Part shown: piece after piece, positions 1 to 8,582 of the stretch
Numbering within the stretch: position 1 is the first letter of the stretch
Layout: each line of letters starts with the position of its first letter
Origin: Candidatus Bipolaricaulota bacterium
Lineage (GTDB): Bacteria; Bipolaricaulota; Bipolaricaulia; UBA7950; UBA9294
NCBI GenBank assembly: GCA_022711155.1
Contig: JAKLFO010000004.1
Location: forward strand, 1-32,913
Length of the DNA: 32,913 bases
Direction: 5' to 3'
Notes under the pieces: model-generated
The model's database searches: none
What the model saw: only the letters and a program-made list of their open reading frames with translations
What the model was told of the DNA's origin: nothing
Made by a program: the position numbers and the translations under genes

Positions 1-737
1 GAGGCCTCGTTGACCATCGTGCAGTAGACCTCGTCGATCTTCACGTTCGCCGCGTCGTAGTAGTTCGGGTTCTTGACCAGGACCAGATGGTCATCGTGGA
101 CCCACTCCCCGAGGAGGTACGGTCCGTTGGTCTGCATGTACTTCGCCTCGGTCCACTGGTCGCCGTAGCGCTCGATCGCCGCGCTGGGAAGCGGGGCGCA
201 GAGCCACAGAGCGGCCATGGTCGGGAAGTAGCCAGCCGGGAAGTTCAGCGTGATCGCGACGGTGACATCGTCCACCGCCACAACGCCGACGTCATCCGCT
301 GAGCCGACGCCCGTGTTGTACGCTTCCGCGCCCTTGATGAGATACAGGACGTAGGCGTACTCGGACGCCGTGTCAGGAGCCAGCAGTCGCTTGATTCCAT
401 ACTCCACGTCGTGCGCCGTGACGACGCCGAGCGGCAACGCGCTCTGGTCCACCCAATAGACGTCATTGCGGAGATGGAACGTCCAGGTGTTCGTCGCAGC
501 ATCGAAGTCCCAGGTCGTCGCCAGGTCGGGCAACACGTTCATCGTCACGTCGTCGAACTGCAACAGGCTGACGAACGTGCTCTTGATGATCTGGTGGGAC
601 GTCGTGTCCGTCGCAAGGCTCGGGTCTAGGGATGGAGGTTCGGAAGCAAGATTCCATCGGAGTGTTTTGGCTTCGCCGGCGAGCGCCAGCCCAACGAGCA
701 AAGCCACAGCGAGAACGAACAGCATCATTCTCTTCAC
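1..737 (-). CDS. Peptide-type ABC transporter solute-binding protein, 3' part beyond window
   Basis: Reverse-strand reading frame open to the left edge, about 245 residues visible. The N-terminus is a signal peptide (KRMMLFVLAVALLVGLALA, then GEAKTLRWNL). The mature part reads like the family 5 (OppA/DppA) binding proteins: SEPPSLDPSLATDTTSHQI, then ATTWDFDAATNTWTFHLR and later the NGPYLL segment. Such proteins capture oligopeptides or other small solutes outside the membrane and pass them to an ABC permease. I chose GTG at 737 because AGGAGG (750-745) lies 7 nt upstream; the ATGs at 728 and 725 are too far from it. The gene stands alone behind its own promoter (883-910) and a structured leader. 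Any permease genes would lie past the left edge. Family call is firm; substrate unknown. Confidence 0.9.
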   Translation of the reverse strand, partial: MKRMMLFVLAVALLVGLALAGEAKTLRWNLASEPPSLDPSLATDTTSHQIIKSTFVSLLQFDDVTMNVLPDLATTWDFDAATNTWTFHLRNDVYWVDQSALPLGVVTAHDVEYGIKRLLAPDTASEYAYVLYLIKGAEAYNTGVGSADDVGVVAVDDVTVAITLNFPAGYFPTMAALWLCAPLPSAAIERYGDQWTEAKYMQTNGPYLLGEWVHDDHLVLVKNPNYYDAANVKIDEVYCTMVNEA

Positions 738-767
738 TGCTCTTCCTCCTTGATCGTGACCTACCTC

Positions 768-836
768 GCGCGGCCAGGTACTGCGCTGGCCGCGCCTCGC
801 ACCGCTTCCCTCGCATGGCCTCCTCAAAGAGGCCAT
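768..836 (-). promoter_or_regulatory. Two-hairpin leader of the solute-binding protein gene
   Basis: The predicted leader, about 140 nt from a start near 876 to the GTG at 737, holds two perfect stems. The first has 8 bp (815-822 with 829-836, 6-nt loop). The second has 10 bp (768-777 with 786-795, 8-nt loop) and lies 17 nt upstream of the Shine-Dalgarno sequence. Neither is followed by a T-run, so these are not obvious terminators. I cannot match them to a known riboswitch class. They may affect stability or translation of a highly made binding protein. Confidence 0.4.
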
Positions 837-882
837 ACGTTGTTACGATCTACCGTTCCCATCTAGTGAAGAGGCTATGAGC

Positions 883-910
883 AGTATAGGGACCTGCTGA
901 AGGATGTCAA
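883..910 (-). promoter_or_regulatory. Sigma-70-type promoter of the solute-binding protein gene
   Basis: Reverse strand: TTGACA (910-905), 16-nt spacer, TATACT (888-883). This is a consensus -35 and a near-consensus -10. The start is predicted near 876. Confidence 0.75.
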
Positions 911-966
911 CCGTTGCGGCTTCCCAAGCGGGAGAGAGAACGGGACGTCTCACCTGCCTGACCGGT

Positions 967-1761
967 TCACCGCGTCCCGCCCGGCCTCTTTGGCCCCTCA
1001 GACTGACGGCTTCCGGCGAGCGGACGCCGTCGGGCCGTCGAGGCGACGGAGCGCCTCGACGGCCCGCGCCGCGCCACGTACAAGCCCCGTCCGCTGAGAC
1101 CCTCTTCGTCGTAGGCGACCGTCCACCCAGGGGCTCGCAGGGCGGCCTGCATCTCCGCCGTGGTGTACAGGCCCATTTCGTGACGTTCGAGGAGATGCTC
1201 CGTCCCGTCCGGCGTGCCGATCAGATAATGAAGATCGAGAATCGACGCCCGACCCACAGCGAAACTCGTGTTCACCCGAGCGATCTTCAGCTCAGGCTCG
1301 TCCACGAAAACTGCGTGGACTGTCCGCGATTGCCACGCGTCGGGCGTAAACCAGGGCTCGATGGCGAGCGCGCCGCCGGGCTTGACGTGCGCTCGCATGC
1401 ACTCGATGGCGTCCTGCATCTCGCGGAGCGTCTTTGCGTAGCCGATGGAGCTGAACAAACAGGTGACGACGTCGAACGTCCTCCCGAGAGAGAAATGCCG
1501 CATGTCGGCCTCATGAAGCGGCACGCCGGGGATCCGCTGTCGAGCAATCGCCAGCTGCTCGCTCGACAGGTCGAGCCCTTCGACATCGAAACGCTCGCGG
1601 AGGTGCTCCAGATGCCGGCCGGTTCCGCACGCCACGTCGAGAAGCGTGCCTCGGCCGTCGCCCCCCACGATCTCGATCAGGCGGCCCGCCTCTGCGGCGT
1701 AGTCCTTCCATGCATACAGCTTGTCGTAGTACGCGGCCAGAACTCCATACTCCCCTGTCAT
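967..1761 (-). CDS. Class I SAM-dependent methyltransferase
   Basis: 264 residues. The SAM-binding motif I is LLDVACGTGRHL (about residues 41-51). It is followed by VEGLDLSSEQLAIAR (motif II acidic residue) and FDVVTCLFSSIGY at the end of the fold's central sheet. The methyl acceptor cannot be told from sequence. ATG at 1761 is preceded by GGAGAAG at suitable spacing. The frame runs upstream to 1803, but that extension (MVCGAEGRTEKGRR) is not conserved-looking. The C-terminal 30 or so residues are Arg/Ser-rich and are encoded by a 15-bp perfect inverted repeat (1031-1066). The protein may originally have ended near ARRG, about residue 230. It is divergent from the MoxR operon. Confidence 0.88.
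   Translation of the reverse strand: MTGEYGVLAAYYDKLYAWKDYAAEAGRLIEIVGGDGRGTLLDVACGTGRHLEHLRERFDVEGLDLSSEQLAIARQRIPGVPLHEADMRHFSLGRTFDVVTCLFSSIGYAKTLREMQDAIECMRAHVKPGGALAIEPWFTPDAWQSRTVHAVFVDEPELKIARVNTSFAVGRASILDLHYLIGTPDGTEHLLERHEMGLYTTAEMQAALRAPGWTVAYDEEGLSGRGLYVARRGPSRRSVASTARRRPLAGSRQSEGPKRPGGTR
1031..1066. repeat. 15-bp perfect inverted repeat inside the methyltransferase 3' end
   Basis: CGGGCCGTCGAGGCG (1031-1045) pairs perfectly with 1052-1066 across a 6-nt loop (ACGGAG). It lies within the last 35 codons of the methyltransferase frame. No T-run follows on either strand, so it is not a classical intrinsic terminator. It could be a mobile palindromic element that was read into the gene, or an mRNA 3'-end stabiliser. 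Confidence 0.7.
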
Positions 1762-1835
1762 GCGTCGACCCTTCTCCGTTCTTCCTTCTGCGCCGCACAC
1801 CATACTCCGAAAAGCGCCGCCGGACGGCGCGGCGG

Positions 1836-1864
1836 TTGACCCGACGCCATGCGGCCACTAGAGT
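1836..1864 (+). promoter_or_regulatory. Promoter of the MoxR/VWA operon
   Basis: TTGACC (1836-1841), 17-nt spacer, TAGAGT (1859-1864). The predicted start is near 1871, about 86 nt before the first ATG at 1957. A GC-rich 6-bp stem (1814-1819 with 1825-1830) sits just upstream of the -35. No other strong plus-strand promoter was seen before 11077, consistent with one long transcript. Confidence 0.6.
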
Positions 1865-1956
1865 GCAGCCGGCACGCCTGCGCGCGCAGGGGATCGCACC
1901 GTGTCGGCCGGCTGTCGGCAGAGACCCAGCGCCCGCCGGCCCAAGGAGTCATCGTC

Positions 1957-3651
1957 ATGGGAAGAGTCGGTCGGCACGCCATCTTGTGGTTGCCTCTCCT
2001 CGCCACACTGCTTGCGAGCCCGGCGTGGCCGGCCTCCGGCGCGCTCACCTGGGCTCCCGCGATCGGGCTGGGCGGGCACCTGGTGCCGGGGCGCGTCACG
2101 TCCGTCGGCGGCGCGCTCGGCGATCCAGGCGAAGATGCGTACGTCATCCGCGTCGTTCAAGAGGTCGGCAATGCGTGGCGGGGCTCCGGCACGATCTCGT
2201 TCGAGTTGCCCGCCGTTCCCGACGACGATGGCGCCTTGGAGGCGGCGTTCCCGGTGTACGGCGAGGCGACGCAGTTGCGCGTGGAGCTCGCAACCCGGGA
2301 CGGGAGGACGCTCGCTTCGCGCGACTTCGCGATCCGCGAGCTGGCGGAGGACGAGCCTTTCCCCGTTGCTGTGGGCGCCTTTCCGGCGACGCCGTCGGCG
2401 CGGGCCGTTCACCTCGGCCCGTCGGATCTTCCGCACAACGGCGCCGCGTACGGATCCGCCTCCAGCGTCTGGATCGGCCGCGCCGCCGCGGGGCTCGATG
2501 CTGCGCGCTGGGATGCGCTCGCGCGCTGGGTTCTCGACGGCGGGTGCCTCGTCCTCTTCACTGGGTCCGAGTATCTCCTGCTCGACGCGCCGCGCTTCCG
2601 CGATCTTCTGCCGCTGGACGAACCTGCGCTGACCACGCATCGGGACGGCACTCCGTACCTGACCGGCCGTCTCCGCGAGGGCGCCCGGGTTGCCCGCGAG
2701 CGCGACGGGTACGCCGACATCGTGGTCGGGAGGTACGGCGCGGGCACGGTGGTCTTGGTCGCGAGGGATGCATTCCGGTACGGCCCAAGCGAGTTCGCCG
2801 AGATCGCCGGACTCGTACCGACACCTGGATCCCTGTCGCTCGCCGACGTCGCATCGCAGATCCTCGCCGAGCAGCCGATCCTGCACCCCAGCCCATGGTA
2901 CGCCGCGCTGCTGCTCGCCGCGGGCGTCTTCGCCCTGGCGGCCGTCGTCCTCGTCCAGCGGTCGCCGGTGGCTCTCCCTTCTCGTTCAAGGACCCCGTGG
3001 CTTGCGGTGTCGTTCCTCCTCCTTGCGGGAGTGTCGTGGCTTCTGACGGGACCGACGCGCGTGCGGGAAGACGTCTACCAGACGCAGGTGTCCGTCTCCG
3101 TGAGCTCGTCGCGCAGCCCGCTCGCCGTGACGAGTTCGTGCACGGCGGTCGCGTCGGCGTCGCGTCGCGCGGAGTCGGTCCGGCTCGATCTAGATGCCGC
3201 TCCTCTAGAGCCGCTACCGGCGCGCTTCTCCGAGGGAACGTACGATGTGGCCTACGCTGCGGGCGTCGCCGGCGTCACAGTGACCTCGGGCGCGCGTCGC
3301 ACGTTCGGCACGCAGGCCGATGCGCCGCCCGCCCTGCAGGCGTGGCGAACCGGGGACGAGGGCGTGCGTCTTCGCAACGGGACGGGACGGCGGCTGGCGG
3401 ATGCTCTTCTCTTGCACGACGGCGAGGCGCTCGCGCTGGACGCCATCGAAACGGACGAGTCGATGATCTACGCCGGAACGAGCGTCCTGGGTCTCGGTGC
3501 GCCGGGCGCCCCCCTCGACGTCCTCTTCGCCGCCGTGTCGCGCGCGCTCCACCTCGGCCGAGGGGACTGGCTCATTGCCGGCGACGTGAGAGAGACGGGC
3601 GCGGGCCGCCGCCAGGTGACGCTGTGGGTCGCGGAGGTGGGTCGTGGGTAG
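1957..3651 (+). CDS. Exported two-helix membrane protein, first gene of the MoxR/VWA operon
   Basis: 564 residues. ATG 1957 follows AAGGAG with an 8-nt gap; the frame is open to 1849 but has no ribosome site there. There is a signal peptide (AILWLPLLATLLASPAWPASG). Next comes a long extracytoplasmic region whose middle (ARWDALARWVLDGGCLVLF) resembles the GATase1-like fold seen in other membrane proteins of MoxR operons. Two membrane segments follow, near residues 313-332 and 346-364, and then a second exported beta-rich domain. I do not recognise a named family. In related operons, large membrane proteins of this design accompany MoxR and VWA proteins and are thought to form the periplasmic or outer-face part of a chaperone-like complex; that role here is inference. 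It overlaps the next gene by 8 nt. Confidence 0.75.
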   Translation: MGRVGRHAILWLPLLATLLASPAWPASGALTWAPAIGLGGHLVPGRVTSVGGALGDPGEDAYVIRVVQEVGNAWRGSGTISFELPAVPDDDGALEAAFPVYGEATQLRVELATRDGRTLASRDFAIRELAEDEPFPVAVGAFPATPSARAVHLGPSDLPHNGAAYGSASSVWIGRAAAGLDAARWDALARWVLDGGCLVLFTGSEYLLLDAPRFRDLLPLDEPALTTHRDGTPYLTGRLREGARVARERDGYADIVVGRYGAGTVVLVARDAFRYGPSEFAEIAGLVPTPGSLSLADVASQILAEQPILHPSPWYAALLLAAGVFALAAVVLVQRSPVALPSRSRTPWLAVSFLLLAGVSWLLTGPTRVREDVYQTQVSVSVSSSRSPLAVTSSCTAVASASRRAESVRLDLDAAPLEPLPARFSEGTYDVAYAAGVAGVTVTSGARRTFGTQADAPPALQAWRTGDEGVRLRNGTGRRLADALLLHDGEALALDAIETDESMIYAGTSVLGLGAPGAPLDVLFAAVSRALHLGRGDWLIAGDVRETGAGRRQVTLWVAEVGRG

Positions 3652-4285
3652 GGCGTACGCGCTGATCGACCGAGAGAACTGGCGGCCGTATCTGATCCCG
3701 GTCCTCCTCTGCGGAACGAGTCTCTTGCTCGCGACTCCCGCTGCTCGCGTCGTGCAAGACCTCGCCGGTGGGCCGCTCTTCGCTCGCATGCCCTTCTACC
3801 TCTCCGCGTACGCGGTGTCGATGGGGTTGCTCGGCCTGGGACTTGGGGCGACGAGCGCCGAGCGCGACGAGCGCGGGGCGCGCCTCCTGCTGTCGCTCGC
3901 TGTGCGCGTCGTACTGGCCCAGCTCCTCTGCTTGCCGTACACGGTGTTTGCCTACTCCCTCTCGCCCGGCCACGGCGGTCACTTCCTGCTCCTCGGCCTC
4001 CTTACGACGTTGACGGCCTTTGTCCTTGCCTTGATCAGCCGCCTCGTCGAGGGCTTCGCCCGGTTGCGGCCGTCCCTCGCGTTCTTGGCCAAGTACTCCG
4101 CCTTCGCGGCCTACCATGTCCTCCCGCTCCTCTGGCTCCCTGTTGCGTCGCCCATCGGCGCGGCCAACCGCCTGTTCGACGAAATCACGCCGCTGGAGAC
4201 GGCCCTGGCGTTTGCGATCCCCATCGGCCTCGCGCTTGCTCTCATCTCGTGTGCGGCCGGGTATCTGGGAGTTCGGCGTGCTTGA
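3644..4285 (+). CDS. Multi-pass membrane protein of the MoxR/VWA operon
   Basis: 213 residues, very hydrophobic, with about five or six membrane helices (for example IPVLLCGTSLLLATPAARVV, a helix pair around LGLGLGAT and LLSLAVRVVLAQLLCLPYTV, and a C-terminal ALAFAIPIGLALALISCAAG). GTG 3644 lies inside the end of the previous gene, with GGAGGTGG just upstream, so translation is probably coupled. No catalytic motif was seen. It resembles Yip1-like or ABC-2-like hydrophobic subunits only in general shape. Function unknown; membership of the operon is clear from the overlaps on both sides. Confidence 0.75.
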   Translation: MGRAYALIDRENWRPYLIPVLLCGTSLLLATPAARVVQDLAGGPLFARMPFYLSAYAVSMGLLGLGLGATSAERDERGARLLLSLAVRVVLAQLLCLPYTVFAYSLSPGHGGHFLLLGLLTTLTAFVLALISRLVEGFARLRPSLAFLAKYSAFAAYHVLPLLWLPVASPIGAANRLFDEITPLETALAFAIPIGLALALISCAAGYLGVRRA

Positions 4286-5743
4286 CGTGGGGCGGATGGA
4301 GAAAGCCGTGAGTCGCCGCGCTCGGGCTCTGCGCGGCTTCCGAGTGGCCGGGATCGCCCTCGCGGGTGCCGCGCTCGTCACCCTGGCCGGCGCCTGTGCC
4401 GCCCGTGGCCTCGGCGCACGGCCGGGCGCCGCGGCCTTCACGGCGGCGGCGACGGTCTGCGTCGGGGCCTCGGCCGTCGGCTACGCACTCGGCCGTCTGC
4501 GCGAGCCCTGCGTGCCGGACCTCTTCTTGTCCCTTGACCTCGCGCTCGGAACGGGCGAACTCCTCTGTTCTCTCCACGAGGTCCGCGCCCGGCGTGGCGA
4601 CGACCCGTTCCGCGAGAGGATCTCCCAGAAGCTTGAAAGCGCGCCGCTTCCGTGGCGCAGAGTCATGCGCCCACGCGCGCGCGACCTGGCGCCGTGGCTC
4701 GTCGCGCTCTTCGTCTTGGGGGCTGCGGCCGCCGTCGTGTTCGCGCTTCCGGGCGGGACACGGGCGACCCGCGTGGAGGAAGAGAGACAGACGCGCGCTG
4801 CGGCTTCCGACTCCGGCCCAGTGGTGCGTTCCGACGGCCAATCGACGAGGGAAGGGGACGTCGCCGTCCGAGCGGACTCGCAACCGGGCGCAGCCCCCGA
4901 GCCGCTGGTCGACACGCTTGCCGAGATCCTGCCGGCTCCTCCCTCGCGCGGGCTCCTCGCCGGCGCCTTGGCGAGCGAGGACGCGGGAGCGGAGTCCCTC
5001 TTGTCCCGGGACGCGGGCGGTTCGGTCTCCGAGTTTCTGTCGCAGATCGCGCGCCGCGCGCAGGCAGACGCGCGATCTACGCTCACGCTGACCGAGGAAG
5101 AGAAGGAGGCCCTGCGCGCCCTGCTTGCGGAGATGCCGCGCTCCCCCCTGCGGGACTCCTTGTCCGCGGTGCTGGAGTCCGAGCCGGGGGACGCGCTCAA
5201 GGACCGCCTCGCGGAGTCGCAGCGCCTGCTCGACTCAGCCGGCGCGAGCGAGGACCACCCCGGCAACGCGGGGATCGCCAGCGCGCCGCCGGAGAGCGGG
5301 GAGCGTGCGCAGGGCGACGAGCCCGACTCGATCGGGTGGGCTCCAGTGAAGACGTCGCCCCAAGGACGGACGGGCACGGGGGCGGGAGAGAGGACCCCGG
5401 CCGAGCTGGGGAACGCGCCTCCTTCGGGCGCCGACTCCGCGCCGGCCACCGACGAGGGCGGCGCCGCTGCAGGTCGGACCGAGCCAAGCGGCGCCGCCGC
5501 CGCGCTCGGAACGGCGGGCCTGACGCCCGAGGTTCTGTTGGGGAGCCTCGGCAGAGAAGGCTCGGTGAAGCAGTTCCTCACGAAGGGCGTTCCGTTTGAG
5601 CCGCCGGCCGCTGCGGGCCCTGACGCGATGGCGACTTCCTACAGCTACGTGAGACTGCAGGCGCTCTTGGAGTCGCGGTCCGTCGCGGCACAGGTGCGCG
5701 ACCTCGTGCGCGAGTACTTCGAGGGCGTGACGGAGGTCGGTCC

Positions 5744-5747
<4 letters not shown>
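4278..5747 (+). CDS. Membrane protein with long Ala/Glu/Ser-rich tail (DUF4175-like architecture)
   Basis: 489 residues from GTG 4278, which overlaps the upstream stop by 8 nt exactly as that gene overlaps its own predecessor. ATG 4296 is an alternative. Two membrane helices lie near residues 22-41 and 48-66, and a third around residue 150 (APWLVALFVLGAAAAVVFAL). The rest is a long acidic, low-complexity region with predicted helix (TLTEEEKEALRALLAEMPRS) and Gly/Ala/Pro-rich linkers. This layout, N-terminal helices then a long disordered or coiled tail, resembles the DUF4175-type proteins found in MoxR operons, but I base that on architecture and context, not a clear motif. It shares an ATGA junction with moxR. 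Confidence 0.65.
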
Positions 5748-6727
<980 letters not shown>

Positions 6728-6788
6728 TGCGCACGGTTTGGGCTTACGTGGAGCGAGCCGGTCTGACGCCGGCCGTGAGGTGGTGCGC

Positions 6789-8582
6789 GTGATCCTCTCG
6801 AGCCCCGCCCAGCTGGGCATCCTTCTCCTCTCCCTGCTCATCCTCTTCCTGCACTTCCTCCACTCCCAGCGGAAGCGCCGTGAGGTGGCGGCTCTCGTTC
6901 TCTGGGAGAAGTTGCCGACTCTTCCTGAAACAAGGGCTGCGCGGCTCCGAGCGCGTTTCGATCTTCTCCTGCTCCTCCAGCTTCTCGTCCTCGCCTTCGT
7001 CGCCGTCGCACTCGCCGATCCGTGCCTGCGGACGGCGCGACCGCGCCTCGCGAGCCTGGCTATCGTGCTCGACGGGAGCGCGAGTCTCCGCGCGCAGACC
7101 GCGGAAGGAGAGGACATCGCAGCGCTCGTGCGTGCGGAAGCTCTCGCTTTGTTCGACCGCTACCCGACGACCCCCGTGGCGGTCCTCGAGATCTCGAGGT
7201 CCCCGCGCGTCCTGGCTCCCCTTGCGGAGCGACACGATGCCGCGCGCCGGGCGGTGGCCGCCTGGGAGCCCACGTGGTATGGTGACGGCGCCGACGAGGC
7301 GCTCGCCGCGCTCCTCGCGAGCCAGGACTCGTTCTTCGAGCGGGTCGTCGTTCTGACCGACGCCCAGGCGCAGTTCGCTCTCCCTGGCCTTGAGGTCGTC
7401 GCCTTCGCCGCAGGAGAGAACGTGGCGATCTCGGCGTTCTCCGTCCGCGAGAGCCTTGATGGGACGGGGCCCGTCGCGTTCGTCCGCGTCCGAAACGACA
7501 CGTCGGCGTACCGCGAGGTCTCGGTGCGCGTGAGCGACGGAACCCGCCGCCTGTCCTACGACGCGCTCGTCGAACCCGGGGGCGAGCAGGCACTCGTCCT
7601 GCCGTTCCCCGCCTCGATCGGTGGGACGTTCACCGCGACCCTCGACGGCCGGGACGCTTTCTCGGTTGACGATGTCAGGCTATCCAGCCTCGCCCGCCGT
7701 GCCGGCGTCCGCGCACGCGTCATCGGCACGATGGACCGCTACCTGAAGACCGCGCTCACCGTCGCGGGGGTAGAACTCGTCGCTCAGGACGACCCCGGCA
7801 GAGCTGACCTGGTCGTCTGTTCGAGCGCGACCCTTCCCGCCGGCCTTCGTGAGGAGCGCGTCTTGCTGGTCCACGCCACGCTCGCAGGCATCCTCGATGT
7901 CGGAGAGGATGTCCGTGACGTCCGGGGGCCGCTCACCGTCGAGGTGCCGGGCGACCCTCTGCTGTTGGAGGTTGATCCGCTCAACTTCGTGCTCAAGACC
8001 TCGCCCGCCGTCCGCCCGATCGAGTCCGGAGTGACCGTTCTCTCCGCCGACGGCGTTCCCATCTTGTGGCACGGCGAACCGGCCGGTCGGCGAGTCGTTT
8101 CTCTCTTCCCCGATCCGCTGGAGTCCAATCTGCCCCTCACGGTCGACTTTCCGATCCTCGTCCTGAACGCTGTTCGTTGGCTCCTGCGCACCGGCGGCTC
8201 CGCGCCCGAGGCATCCGCGATCGTCGGAGCCCCCGTCCCTGTCGCGCCGTACGGGGCTCCCGAACGCCTGAAGGACCCTACGGGGCACGAGATCGGGTTG
8301 CCCGCCGATTCCATCGGCTTCATCGCCAAGGCGCCCGGCATCTACGAACTCACCACGTCATCCGGTACGTACGCCGTCGCGGCCAACGTCGATCCCGAGG
8401 AGTCGCCCCGCCCGCCGGCAGTTGCCGCGGAGCCAGCCGCCCAGGCTTCAGGAGAGGAAGCCCGCCGCAAGACGGCGTACATCGACCTGTGGCCCGTGGC
8501 CGCCGCCCTGGCCTTGTGCTGCCTCGCGCTCGAGTCCATCGAGCGCGAGCGAAGCGGTTCTCTGAGGAGGCGACGGAGGTGA
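6789..8582 (+). CDS. BatA-like membrane protein with VWA domain
   Basis: 597 residues from GTG 6789 (GAGGTGG 5 nt upstream). The N-terminus has the two-helix aerotolerance/BatA module: VILSSPAQLGILLLSLLILF, then LLLLLQLLVLAFVAVALADP. A VWA domain follows with MIDAS motif DGSAS (D95, S97, S99) and the LTDAQ acidic loop. The Thr that normally completes the site (GGTD in relatives) is replaced in YGDGADEAL, so metal binding may be altered. A middle exported region and a C-terminal helix (LWPVAAALALCCLALE) complete it. Likely a partner of MoxR at the membrane. It overlaps the next gene by 4 nt (GTGA). Confidence 0.82.
   Translation: MILSSPAQLGILLLSLLILFLHFLHSQRKRREVAALVLWEKLPTLPETRAARLRARFDLLLLLQLLVLAFVAVALADPCLRTARPRLASLAIVLDGSASLRAQTAEGEDIAALVRAEALALFDRYPTTPVAVLEISRSPRVLAPLAERHDAARRAVAAWEPTWYGDGADEALAALLASQDSFFERVVVLTDAQAQFALPGLEVVAFAAGENVAISAFSVRESLDGTGPVAFVRVRNDTSAYREVSVRVSDGTRRLSYDALVEPGGEQALVLPFPASIGGTFTATLDGRDAFSVDDVRLSSLARRAGVRARVIGTMDRYLKTALTVAGVELVAQDDPGRADLVVCSSATLPAGLREERVLLVHATLAGILDVGEDVRDVRGPLTVEVPGDPLLLEVDPLNFVLKTSPAVRPIESGVTVLSADGVPILWHGEPAGRRVVSLFPDPLESNLPLTVDFPILVLNAVRWLLRTGGSAPEASAIVGAPVPVAPYGAPERLKDPTGHEIGLPADSIGFIAKAPGIYELTTSSGTYAVAANVDPEESPRPPAVAAEPAAQASGEEARRKTAYIDLWPVAAALALCCLALESIERERSGSLRRRRR

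Noticed and set aside
1858-2886. Long reverse-strand open frame opposite the first MoxR-operon gene
   Set aside because: Arg/Ala/Gly-rich with no family motif, and antisense to a gene with signal peptide, ribosome site and operon overlaps; typical of high-G+C shadows.
4116-4277. Upstream extension of the DUF4175-like gene to 4116
   Set aside because: It is an Arg/Ser-rich shadow of the preceding membrane-protein gene in another frame.
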